A DNA stretch of 64,000 bases from positions 372,001 to 436,000 of the forward strand of contig NZ_QEIJ01000002.1 in NCBI RefSeq assembly GCF_003095395.1, in the 5' to 3' direction. The number at the start of each line of letters is the position of its first letter. Position 1 is the stretch's first letter. Shown here piece after piece: positions 10,569-18,520 of the stretch. The stretch comes from Microbacterium sp. Gd 4-13 (GTDB taxonomy: Bacteria; Actinomycetota; Actinomycetes; Actinomycetales; Microbacteriaceae). The notes under the pieces were generated by a model. That model was not told the DNA's origin, did not search any database, and saw only the letters and a list, made by a program, of their open reading frames with translations. The position numbers and the translations under genes were made by a program.

Positions 10569-11203
10569 GCGGTGCGACCCCGACGCGTCGGCCGCCTGCG
10601 CTGACCTTCCAGCTACCCGGGCGCTGGCTGGCGCTCGACCCGCGCGACGGCGCGTCGGCCGCGGTCGAGGTCGATGCGGTGACCCGCGAGGTGGTCGGGG
10701 TCGCCGACGACGCCGTCCTCGCCCGTCGACGCATCCGCGACGCGCTCGAGCGGGCAGTGGATGCGGCGAGGGATGCTGAGGCGCACGCTCTGTTCCTGTG
10801 CCTCGAGATCGTTCCCGACCTGGCCACCCCGGCTGCGCTCACGGTGCACGCTCCGTCGGGCATGCGGATGAGTCCCGCCGTCGGTACCTCGCCCGACGCC
10901 GTACTGGGTGCGCTGCTGCGCAGCTTCGAGACGCTCGAGGTCGACGGCGTCGAGACAGCCGCGAGGCTCGACGGCCCGCGCGCGAGCATGCTGCGTCTGG
11001 AGCGGACCTACGACGAGACCGTCGTCGACGCAGACGTCACGGCGACGGCGACCCGGTTCGAGGCGGACTACTGGTTCGCGGTACCCGGTTCGAAGCAGGT
11101 CGTGCTCGCGAGCTTCACCACACCACTCGGCGAGATCCGTCACGCGATGCGCAACCTCTTCGATTCGGTGGCGCTCGCCGCCTCGTTCGCGAACGCGCAG
11201 TAA
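10565..11203 (+). CDS. Conserved hypothetical cytoplasmic protein, last gene of lipase operon
   Basis: A 212-residue protein without signal peptide or membrane helix. The N-terminus (LTFQLPGRWLALDP) and the C-terminal stretch YWFAVPGSKQVVLASFTTP followed by an amphipathic helix (NLFDSVALAASF) resemble PsbP/Mog1-like or LpqN-like folds. I do not recognise a characterised family. The start overlaps the second lipoprotein gene by 4 bp, so it belongs to the operon and may assist assembly or secretion. Confidence 0.65.
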   Translation: MSGATPTRRPPALTFQLPGRWLALDPRDGASAAVEVDAVTREVVGVADDAVLARRRIRDALERAVDAARDAEAHALFLCLEIVPDLATPAALTVHAPSGMRMSPAVGTSPDAVLGALLRSFETLEVDGVETAARLDGPRASMLRLERTYDETVVDADVTATATRFEADYWFAVPGSKQVVLASFTTPLGEIRHAMRNLFDSVALAASFANAQ

Positions 11204-11281
11204 GCGGCGCGCATCTGTCGGGACCGCACAACCGGTCCGTTCGCACGGGTCCGAGGGCGTTGTAGGGGGTAGCCAAGGGTG

Positions 11282-11310
11282 TTGATGGAGCGTTGTGGGA
11301 GTCCTACCGT
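11282..11310 (+). promoter_or_regulatory. Candidate promoter for acyl-CoA oxidase gene
   Basis: TTGATG (11282-11287) and TACCGT (11305-11310) are separated by 17 bp and lie 35 bp before the ATG. They form a sigma70-like pair in an otherwise unremarkable 142-bp gap. No operator is evident. Confidence 0.4.
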
Positions 11311-11345
11311 TGGACCATCCCGTTTCGCCGAAGAAGGTGCTGTAT

Positions 11346-13451
11346 ATGACCGACGCCGCAGTCCGTCCTGAAACTCCGTCCACCGCGAGGCGCACCCCGG
11401 CCGGAGGCGCGCCGACCGCCGCGCACACCGCGGCCGAAGCATCCGAGCCGCGCATCGACACCGAGCGCGTGACCGATCTGCTGCTCGGCACCTGGGGGCA
11501 CGTCCGCCGCCAGGCGCGCGAGATGATCAAGGACCCCGCCTTCTGGCGGATCGACGGACAGACCGTGGCCGAGCACCGCGAGCGCGTGCTCGGACAGTTG
11601 CACCTCCTCGTCGAGAACAAGGCCGTGCACCGCGCCTTCCCGACGCGATTCGGCGGTGACGACGACCAGGGCGGCAACATCGCCGGCTTCGAAGAGCTCG
11701 TCGCCGCCGACCCGAGCCTGCAGATCAAGTCGGGCGTGCAGTGGGGACTGTTCGGCGCGGCGATCTACCAGCTGGGCACCGAGGAGCACCACGAGAAGTG
11801 GCTGCCGGGTGCGATGAACCTCGAGATCCCGGGCGCGTTCGCGATGACCGAGACCGGCCACGGCTCCGACGTCGCCGCCATCGGCACCACCGCGACCTAC
11901 GACCCCGAGACCGAGGAGTTCGTCATCCACACCCCGTTCCGCGGGGCGTGGAAGGACTACCTCGGAAACGCCGCCCTCCACGGCATCGCAGCGACCGTGT
12001 TCGCGCAGCTGATCACCAACGGCGTCAACCACGGCGTGCACTGCTTCTACGTGCCCATCCGCGACGAGAACGGGCAGTTCCTGCCGGGCGTCGGCGGCGA
12101 GGACGACGGTGTGAAGGGCGGCCTCAACGGCATCGACAACGGCCGGCTGCACTTCGACCAGGTGCGCGTCCCCCGCACGAACCTGCTCAACCGCTACGGC
12201 GACGTGGCCGCCGACGGCACGTACTCGAGCGCGATCTCGAGCCCGGGGCGTCGTTTCTTCACGATGCTCGGCACGCTCGTTCAGGGCCGCATCTCGCTCG
12301 ACGGCTCCGCCGCCTGGGCGTCGGCGCTCGGTCTGAACATCGCCGTGACCTACGGCAACCAGCGGCGCCAGTTCGACTCCGGCCTCGGAACGCCCGAGGT
12401 CGTGCTGCTGGACTACGGCAAGCACCAGCGCCGGTTGCTGCCGCGCCTGGCCACCACCTACGCCGAGATCTTCGCGCACGACGAGTTCCTGAAGAAGTTC
12501 GACGGGGTCTTCAGCGGTCGCACCGACAGCGACGCCGACCGCGAAGACCTCGAGACCCTCGCCGCGGTGCTCAAGCCCCTCTCGACGTGGCACGCGCTCG
12601 ACACCCTGCAGGAGGCGCGCGAGGCGTGCGGCGGATCGGGCTTCCTCGCCGAGAACCGCCTCACGGGCCTGCGGAGCGACCTCGACATCTACGTCACGTT
12701 CGAGGGCGACAACAACGTTCTGCTGCAGCTGGTCGGAAAGCGTCTGCTCGCCGATTACGGCCGGCAGTTCAAGGGCAAGGATGCACGCGCACTCGCCGCG
12801 TACGCCGTGGGGCAGACCGCGGGCAAGCTCTTCCACGGAGCCGGGCTCCGCCAGCTCGGACAGGCCGTCACCGACTTCGGTTCCACCGCCCGCGCGGTCG
12901 AGCGGGGTCTTCGCGGCGACCAGCAGCACGAGCTGCTCACCGACCGGGTGCAGCAGATGGTCTCCGACGTCGCCGGACGACTGCGCGCAGCATCCAAGCT
13001 CCCCCGCGATGAGGCAGCGGCCCTGTTCAACCAGAACCAGGCCGAGCTCATCGAGGCGGCACGCGCGCACGGCGAGCTGCTGCAGTGGGAGGCCTTCACC
13101 GACGCGATCGAGAGCATCGACGACGCGGGGACGAAGAAGGTGCTCACCTGGGTGCGCGACCTCTTCGGGCTCAGCCTCGTCGAGAAGCACCTCGCGTGGT
13201 ACCTCATCAACGGGCGCCTGTCGACGCAGCGGGCGGGGGCCGTGTCGAGCTACATCGACCGGCTGTGCACGCGTCTGCGCCCCCACGCGCAGGACCTCGT
13301 CGACGCCTTCGGATACGAGCCCGAGCACGTGCGGGCACCGATCGCCTCGGGCGCCGAGGGCGAGCGTCAGCGCGAGGCGGAGCGGTACTACGCCGACCTC
13401 GAGGCGTCGGGCCGGGCGCCGATCCCCGAGAAGAAGGCCACGGCGAAGTAG
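11346..13451 (+). CDS. Acyl-CoA oxidase / acyl-CoA dehydrogenase family protein
   Basis: A 701-residue flavoenzyme of the peroxisomal-type acyl-CoA oxidase group, expected to carry out the first step of fatty acyl-CoA beta-oxidation. The flavin-binding stretch AFAMTETGHGSDVA is clear, and the length (about 700) fits ACOX rather than 380-residue dehydrogenases. A Gly-rich EACGGSGFLAENRL segment and the C-terminal ACOX helical domain follow. A poorly conserved Ala/Pro/Thr-rich N-terminal tail of about 40 residues precedes the domain. It is a single-gene unit ending at a strong bidirectional terminator. Confidence 0.9.
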   Translation: MTDAAVRPETPSTARRTPAGGAPTAAHTAAEASEPRIDTERVTDLLLGTWGHVRRQAREMIKDPAFWRIDGQTVAEHRERVLGQLHLLVENKAVHRAFPTRFGGDDDQGGNIAGFEELVAADPSLQIKSGVQWGLFGAAIYQLGTEEHHEKWLPGAMNLEIPGAFAMTETGHGSDVAAIGTTATYDPETEEFVIHTPFRGAWKDYLGNAALHGIAATVFAQLITNGVNHGVHCFYVPIRDENGQFLPGVGGEDDGVKGGLNGIDNGRLHFDQVRVPRTNLLNRYGDVAADGTYSSAISSPGRRFFTMLGTLVQGRISLDGSAAWASALGLNIAVTYGNQRRQFDSGLGTPEVVLLDYGKHQRRLLPRLATTYAEIFAHDEFLKKFDGVFSGRTDSDADREDLETLAAVLKPLSTWHALDTLQEAREACGGSGFLAENRLTGLRSDLDIYVTFEGDNNVLLQLVGKRLLADYGRQFKGKDARALAAYAVGQTAGKLFHGAGLRQLGQAVTDFGSTARAVERGLRGDQQHELLTDRVQQMVSDVAGRLRAASKLPRDEAAALFNQNQAELIEAARAHGELLQWEAFTDAIESIDDAGTKKVLTWVRDLFGLSLVEKHLAWYLINGRLSTQRAGAVSSYIDRLCTRLRPHAQDLVDAFGYEPEHVRAPIASGAEGERQREAERYYADLEASGRAPIPEKKATAK

Positions 13452-13463
13452 GCACGAAGACGG

Positions 13464-13499
13464 CGGATGCTGCGAGCAGGGGAGGGCTCGCAGCATCCG
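13464..13499. terminator. Bidirectional hairpin between convergent genes
   Basis: Perfect 14-bp stem: 13464-13477 (CGGATGCTGCGAGC) pairs with 13486-13499, with an 8-nt purine-rich loop. It sits between the acyl-CoA oxidase stop and the stop of the convergent small gene. There is no T-run on either side. Confidence 0.6.
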
Positions 13500-13814
13500 T
13501 CATTCGTCGATGAGCCTCCAGGAGCGCACGAACTCCTCCACCGTCATCGTGGCGAGGTCGCGCCAGGTGTGCTCGAGCAGGTGGCCGGCCTCCTCGAACT
13601 GACCCGCCCTGACCCGCAGCACCTCAGCGCCGGTATCGCGCCTGCTCACCACGAGTTCGAGGCCCGGCAGCAGGTCGTCTCCCGCCCCACCGCTGACCGT
13701 CGACACGGCGAAGGCGAGGGCGTTGCGCCCCCACCGCAGGGCGGTCGGCATCTTCGCGCGATCGAGGCGCGCCTCGAGGACGTCTTCGGCGCGGGTGCCG
13801 GGTGCGTCGTTCAT
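13500..13814 (-). CDS. Hypothetical protein, 104 aa
   Basis: A small soluble protein with no recognised domain. It contains LRWGRNALAFAVSTVSGG and a strand-rich middle followed by a C-terminal helix rich in Glu and Trp (TVEEFVRSWRL). The ATG at 13814 is preferred over a start about 200 bp further upstream, which would read through the palindromic element at 13849-13918. It is convergent with the acyl-CoA oxidase gene. Confidence 0.6.
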   Translation of the reverse strand: MNDAPGTRAEDVLEARLDRAKMPTALRWGRNALAFAVSTVSGGAGDDLLPGLELVVSRRDTGAEVLRVRAGQFEEAGHLLEHTWRDLATMTVEEFVRSWRLIDE

Positions 13815-13848
13815 CGCTCTACTGTGCCCGATTCCGGCTCGGTGCTCG

Positions 13849-13918
13849 CCGAGAGTGCCCGAACGGGCCGAAGGTGCCCGACTATGCGGGCACTCTCGGC
13901 GCGAACGGGCACCTTCGG
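13849..13918. repeat. Family I four-arm palindromic element, copy 2 (best preserved)
   Basis: Arms start at 13849, 13868, 13887 and 13906, every 19 bp. Arm 1 CCGAGAGTGCCCG is the exact reverse complement of arm 3, and arm 2 CCGAAGGTGCCCG is the exact reverse complement of arm 4. Spacers are 6 bp each. The best pairing is therefore interlocked (1-3, 2-4), although nested pairing (1-4, 2-3) is also possible with mismatches. It lies in the gap between divergent genes at 13814 (minus) and 14073 (plus). Confidence 0.88.
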
Positions 13919-14072
13919 CGGTGGCCGGTGGCCGGTGGGCGTCGGGGAAAGGGCGGCGGACGGGTGGGTGAACAGGTGGTGCCGAACGGACAGCCCACGG
14001 CGCTCCGTTCATAGGTTGGGAGGGTCGCTATGTCCGCGGCGCCCCCTGTCGACCGAATCACAGGAGTCACTG

Positions 14073-17000
14073 GTGCGAAACGCACGAATCACCGGATGGG
14101 GCGCAGCGGCGATCGCCGCGGTCCTCGTCGCCACCGCAGCAAGCCCCGCCGGCGCTTCCGTTCTCGAGGATGCCGCGACCGAGACGCCCGCTCCGATCGA
14201 GACCGCGGCTCCCGAGGCGTCGGAGTCTCCCGAGCCCGCCCCCTCTGCCGAGCCCGTCCCCTCTGCCGAACCGATCGAGGTCGCGGTCGAGGACGTCCCC
14301 GCCGCTCCCGCATCGCTCGCCGAGGCCGCGGAGCGCACCGTCAACGCCGCGATCGCCGCCGCCGCGGTCGGAGACCTCACCGTGACGGTCTTCGAAGACC
14401 GCTACCAGGACGGCGTGTTCGACGCGTCGAAGGTCGGCCGGACCGGCCAGAGCGACGCCATCCGGCAGTACCTGGGTGCCCCCACGCTCATCGCGTCGGA
14501 CGGTTCCACCTGGACCGCCACCCCGCTCGGCGACACGTGGTTCTTCGACGACGTGCCCGCCGGCGGCGCCCGGCTGCAGGTGCAGTACCCTACCGTCCCC
14601 GTCAACGCCATGCTGTTCGATGCGACCGACCCGGCGAACCTCCAGAAGCTGACCCAGGTGGGCAGCAGCTGGGACCCGAGGGCCGAAGCATCCGTCACCG
14701 TCGGCGACGGGACGAACACCGCGCGCACGATCGGCATCTCGGGCATGCGCGTCGTGGCCGATGTGAAGCTGCCCGACGGCAGCCCGGCGACGGGCGCGAC
14801 GGTCGAGCTCGGCGCGAACGGGGAGTGGCTCCCGGCGACCGAGTACGACTTCCAGCCGGGCAGCTACGAGCACCTCGACGGCGGGTACGTCTACCTCCTT
14901 CCCGGCGAGTTCGGAGTACGCGTCACCGCACCGGCCGGTTACCGCGTCGGCGAGGTGACCGCCGTCTCCTCCGGCGGCAACATCGACCCCATCCCGGTCA
15001 CGTCGAGGGACGGTGCGTACTGGCTGCAGACCACCGACGCCTCGACCTACACATCGAACCCCACCTTCACGGTCACGCTCGAGGAACTTCCGACCGCCGA
15101 CCTCGTTGTCACCGAGTTCCACGACTACTACGCCGACGGCGTGTACGACCCCTCCAAGACCGGACGCGACGGACGTTCCGACGCGAAGCGCGACCTCGGC
15201 CCCCGCATCCGCCAGTCGGACGGCACCTGGCTCCAGGCCACCCGCAACGCAGACGGCGACTTCGTCTTCGCCGACCTGCCGATCGGTGAGAAGAAGGTGG
15301 AGTTCCTCGATCCGAACAGCTACGTCAGCGCCGCCTTCTTCGACGCGACCGACGCCGCCAGCGCCGATGACATCGAGCGACTCCCGCTCGGCGGCTCGAC
15401 CGGCTCGCCGACGGGGGTGGCCACGGTCGATCTCGACGAGGACGGCGCGAAGCTCGTCGTCGGCATGACGGCACTGCGCGCGGTCGCCGCGGTCGAGTAC
15501 GCCGACGGCTCGCCCGTGCGGGGGGCGACGGTCGAACTCGGCTCGGCGGGGGAATGGTTCCCCGCCACCGAGTACGACTTCGCGGGCGGCCAGGGCACCT
15601 ACGAAGCCTTCGACAGCAACGGCTACGTGCGCCACCTGCCCGACGAGCTCGGCGTGCGCGTGACCGCGCCGGCCGGCTACCGGATCGGCGCGGTCACCGC
15701 GGCGGACGGCGGAGCGATCGACGTCGTTGAGCGCGGCGGTGCCTACTGGATCGACACCGTCGACGCGTCGTCGTACTTCTCGAACCCCACCTTCACGGTG
15801 ACGCTCGTCGAGGTGCCGACCGCCGACGTGCGCATCACCTCGTTCGACGACCGCTACGCCGACGGCGTGTTCGACACCTCCAAGGTCGCGAAGGACGGCC
15901 GCTCCGACGAGACGAACGCGCGGATCTCGCGCCTGGTCACGGCACAGGGCGCGATCATCTCGCCGACGACCGAGGCGAACGGCGACCAGGTCTTCGAGGA
16001 CGTACCCGTCGGTGAGGCGAAGGTGTACTTCGTCCACCCGAACTCTGCCTTCGACAGCATCTTCTTCGACGCGACGGACGCCGAGTCGGCCGACGACATC
16101 GAGCGCCTCCCGAACGAGAGCGGCTCGGCGTACGCGCAGGCCGTGGCGACCGTCACGGTCGACGAGCAGGGGGCGGCGCTCGAGGTGGGCTTCACCGCCC
16201 TGCGCGCAACCGCCGAGGTGGAGTACGCCGACGGCGCGCCGGCATCGGACGTCGAGGTCGAGCTCGGTTCGGACCGCCGGTGGTATCCGGCGACGGAATA
16301 CGACTTCACCGGCGGCGAGGGCACCTACGAGGCGTTCGCCGATTCGTACTACGTGCGCCACCTGCCCGATGAGATCGGCGTCCGGGTCACGCCTCCGGCC
16401 GGGTACGCGGTCGCCGAGGTGACCGCTCGCGAGACCAACAGCGAGGGCGCCGGCGAGATCGACGTGCGCGACGAGGGCGGCACCGTCTTCTGGCTCGACA
16501 CGGCCGACGCCGCGTCGTACTTCTCCGCTCCGACGTTCGTCGTCACGCTCGAGGAGATCCCCACGGCTTCGGTCGATGTGGCGTACTTCCTCGATGTGGC
16601 GCTCGACGGCGTCTACGAATCGGGCACCGACACCGCGGTGCCCGGCGCCGAGGTCTACCTGCAGGATGCTGCGGGCGACTGGTGGGCGACGACGTCGCTC
16701 GACGGCACCTACGCCTTCAGCGGCATCGCGCCGGGCGAGGCGACGGTCTACGTCGAGATCCCCGAGACCGTCGAAGCTCCGGAGGCCGCGGGGCTTCCCG
16801 GCCTCGAGCTTCCCGAGGCCGCTCTCGCGGTCTGGGACGCGACGGATCTCGCGTCGTACCGAGACGTGGTGGAGGCCGAGACGACCACCGTCTCGTTCGA
16901 AGGCTCGCTGATCGCCGCGGACGGCACGACGACTCCGATCGTCGTCGAGGATGCCGCGGTCGGCGCGATCCCGATCGAGGTGGCAGCCGACACCGAGGAC

Positions 17001-17612
17001 TCCGACGTCACGCAGGTGTTCGTGGGCGCAGCCGCGGTGCTGCAGACCGCCGCGGTGGTCGATGCGACCTCGCTCGGCTCGGTGCCGGGCGCGCAGGTCG
17101 AGTTCCTCGCGAACGGCGCGACGGCCGCGGGGTCGGAGCTGGCACCGGGTTCGGGTGCGTTCATCGCCGCCGAGGACGACGGTGAGGTCGCCGTGTTCGG
17201 CGCTGCCGAGTACGGCATCCGTCCGACGGTTCCCGCCGGGTTCCGGGTGGTCGACGTCGCGGCGGTGAGCCTGACGGGCACCGTCCTCGAGGTCACCGAG
17301 CAGCAGGCGGCTCCCGCGACGGGCCGTGCGGCGCTGTTCGCCGCCGCCAGCGAGTACCGCGTGGCACCCGGGGAGGTCGGCGGCCCCGTCGGCGGCATCG
17401 TCTGGGCCGTCGCCGTCGCACCGATCACGGTCGCCCCGCCGGTGGTCCCCGGCGTCGACCTCCCGCCGACGGTCGGCCTGCCCGCGGGGTCGCCCGCGGT
17501 GCTGCCGGCCACGGGCTCGGACGTGAACCTCTGGGCGCTGGTGTTCGGCGCGAGCCTCCTGCTCGCCGCCGGCCTCGGCACGCGGATGGTCGCCCGACGC
17601 CGCGCGGCCTGA
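14073..17612 (+). CDS. LPXTG-anchored surface protein with SdrD/Cna-B-like repeats
   Basis: A 1179-residue secreted wall protein. A signal peptide (1-28, ending AGA) is followed by a Glu/Pro/Ala-rich spacer. Repeat units begin at residues 101, 343, 585 and 833, so the first three are 242 residues apart. Each opens like DLxVTxFxDxYxDGVxD and holds an EYGVR/ELGVRVTAPAGYR motif, as in prealbumin-like Cna-B/SdrD-B modules. LPATG at 1144-1148, a hydrophobic helix and RRRAA tail form the sortase signal. No sortase gene is in the window. GTG 14073 is chosen for its AGGAG site and signal peptide. Confidence 0.9.
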   Translation: MRNARITGWGAAAIAAVLVATAASPAGASVLEDAATETPAPIETAAPEASESPEPAPSAEPVPSAEPIEVAVEDVPAAPASLAEAAERTVNAAIAAAAVGDLTVTVFEDRYQDGVFDASKVGRTGQSDAIRQYLGAPTLIASDGSTWTATPLGDTWFFDDVPAGGARLQVQYPTVPVNAMLFDATDPANLQKLTQVGSSWDPRAEASVTVGDGTNTARTIGISGMRVVADVKLPDGSPATGATVELGANGEWLPATEYDFQPGSYEHLDGGYVYLLPGEFGVRVTAPAGYRVGEVTAVSSGGNIDPIPVTSRDGAYWLQTTDASTYTSNPTFTVTLEELPTADLVVTEFHDYYADGVYDPSKTGRDGRSDAKRDLGPRIRQSDGTWLQATRNADGDFVFADLPIGEKKVEFLDPNSYVSAAFFDATDAASADDIERLPLGGSTGSPTGVATVDLDEDGAKLVVGMTALRAVAAVEYADGSPVRGATVELGSAGEWFPATEYDFAGGQGTYEAFDSNGYVRHLPDELGVRVTAPAGYRIGAVTAADGGAIDVVERGGAYWIDTVDASSYFSNPTFTVTLVEVPTADVRITSFDDRYADGVFDTSKVAKDGRSDETNARISRLVTAQGAIISPTTEANGDQVFEDVPVGEAKVYFVHPNSAFDSIFFDATDAESADDIERLPNESGSAYAQAVATVTVDEQGAALEVGFTALRATAEVEYADGAPASDVEVELGSDRRWYPATEYDFTGGEGTYEAFADSYYVRHLPDEIGVRVTPPAGYAVAEVTARETNSEGAGEIDVRDEGGTVFWLDTADAASYFSAPTFVVTLEEIPTASVDVAYFLDVALDGVYESGTDTAVPGAEVYLQDAAGDWWATTSLDGTYAFSGIAPGEATVYVEIPETVEAPEAAGLPGLELPEAALAVWDATDLASYRDVVEAETTTVSFEGSLIAADGTTTPIVVEDAAVGAIPIEVAADTEDSDVTQVFVGAAAVLQTAAVVDATSLGSVPGAQVEFLANGATAAGSELAPGSGAFIAAEDDGEVAVFGAAEYGIRPTVPAGFRVVDVAAVSLTGTVLEVTEQQAAPATGRAALFAAASEYRVAPGEVGGPVGGIVWAVAVAPITVAPPVVPGVDLPPTVGLPAGSPAVLPATGSDVNLWALVFGASLLLAAGLGTRMVARRRAA

Positions 17613-17637
17613 CGCTGAATCACCGGCTTCGGGCTCG

Positions 17638-17707
17638 CCGAGAGTGCCCGTTCCTGCCGAGAGTTCCCGAACTTCCGGGCACTCTTGGCGGAAACGGGCA
17701 CCCTCGG
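17638..17707. repeat. Family I four-arm palindromic element, copy 3
   Basis: Arms begin at 17638 (CCGAGAGTGCCCG), 17657 (CCGAGAGTTCCCG), 17676 (CGGGCACTCTTGG) and 17695 (CGGGCACCCTCGG), again exactly 19 bp apart. Arm 1 matches the complement of arm 3 or arm 4 with one mismatch each. It starts 26 bp after the LPXTG gene stop and ends just before the tag gene, so it might act as a terminator here. Confidence 0.85.
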
Positions 17708-17740
17708 GCCGTGTCGTTGGCCGGGGCTAGGGTGGCGGGC

Positions 17741-18334
17741 GTGGACGAAGACGTGCGGGTCGGCAGCGACGGTGTCGCGCGCTGCGCGTGGGCGGGCGAC
17801 GACGGCGAGTACCAGCGGTACCACGACGAGGAGTGGGGCACCCCGCTCCACGGCGATCGCGCGCTGTTCGAGAAGATGAGCCTCGAGGGGTTCCAGGCCG
17901 GCCTCAGCTGGATCACGATTCTGCGCAAGCGCCCGCGGTTCCGCGAGGTCTTCGCGGGGTTCGAGCCCCGCGCCGTGGCCGCGTTCGACGACAGCGACGT
18001 CGAGCGACTCATGAGCGACGCGGGCATCATCCGCAACCGCGCCAAGATCCTGGCCACGATCGCGAACGCGCGGCTCGTCGAGGCCATGGCGCCGGGCGAG
18101 CTCGACGCCTTCGTGTGGTCGTTCGCCCCGCAGCATCCGTCCGCGCCTCCCGCCACGTTCGCCGATGTGCCGGCGACGACGCCCGAGTCGGTCGCGCTGA
18201 GCACGGCGCTGCGCAGACGGGGGTTCCGCTTCGTCGGCCCGACCACGATGTACGCCCTCATGCAGTCGGGCGGAATGGTCGACGACCACGTGGCAGGATG
18301 CTGGCGCGCAGCGTCACTCGTCGCCGACCGCTAG
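17741..18334 (+). CDS. tag: DNA-3-methyladenine glycosylase I
   Basis: A 197-residue base-excision repair enzyme that removes 3-methyladenine from DNA. It shows the Tag hallmarks: RCAWAG and YHDEEWG near the N-terminus, the catalytic-pocket segment EGFQAGLSWITILRKR, RNRAKI, and a C-terminal HVAGCW that completes the zinc site with the early Cys and His. GTG 17741 follows an AGGGTGG ribosome site. A GTG at 17711 is possible but abuts the repeat element. Confidence 0.92.
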   Translation: MDEDVRVGSDGVARCAWAGDDGEYQRYHDEEWGTPLHGDRALFEKMSLEGFQAGLSWITILRKRPRFREVFAGFEPRAVAAFDDSDVERLMSDAGIIRNRAKILATIANARLVEAMAPGELDAFVWSFAPQHPSAPPATFADVPATTPESVALSTALRRRGFRFVGPTTMYALMQSGGMVDDHVAGCWRAASLVADR

Positions 18335-18520
18335 ACTGGAAGCACTGCGGAGCGAATTCTGCTCCCTGCGTCGTCGAACGCAGCGGCGATCCCGCCCTTG
18401 ACTTTCTACGGCGAACGGATGCGTCGACCCGACGCCTTCGCCATTTTCTCGCTCGCGCTTCTCGTGCGCGGCGAACCTATCCCGGACTGCGTGCGTTCGC
18501 GCGTGCAGCCATGGAGACGC
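18335..18520 (+). promoter_or_regulatory. Promoter and long 5' leader of the DEAD-box helicase gene
   Basis: A TAGACT -10-like box overlaps the tag stop at 18332-18337, so the helicase mRNA would carry a leader of roughly 175 bases. The leader has a small hairpin (GGAGC at 18349 with GCTCC at 18361) and stays open in frame with the helicase from a TTG at 18398. Long leaders are common on cold-inducible RNA helicase mRNAs; regulation here is inferred. Confidence 0.4.

Noticed and set aside
13849..13918. CRISPR-like array
   Set aside because: Arms are inverted in pairs with 6-bp spacers and there are no unique long spacers or cas genes.
13467..14072. Upstream in-frame extension of the LPXTG protein gene
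   Set aside because: It would run through the four-arm repeat and remove the signal peptide from the N-terminus.
18398..18520. N-terminal extension of the DEAD-box helicase from TTG 18398
   Set aside because: The 41 extra residues are not helicase-like, and ATG 18521 gives the expected family start.
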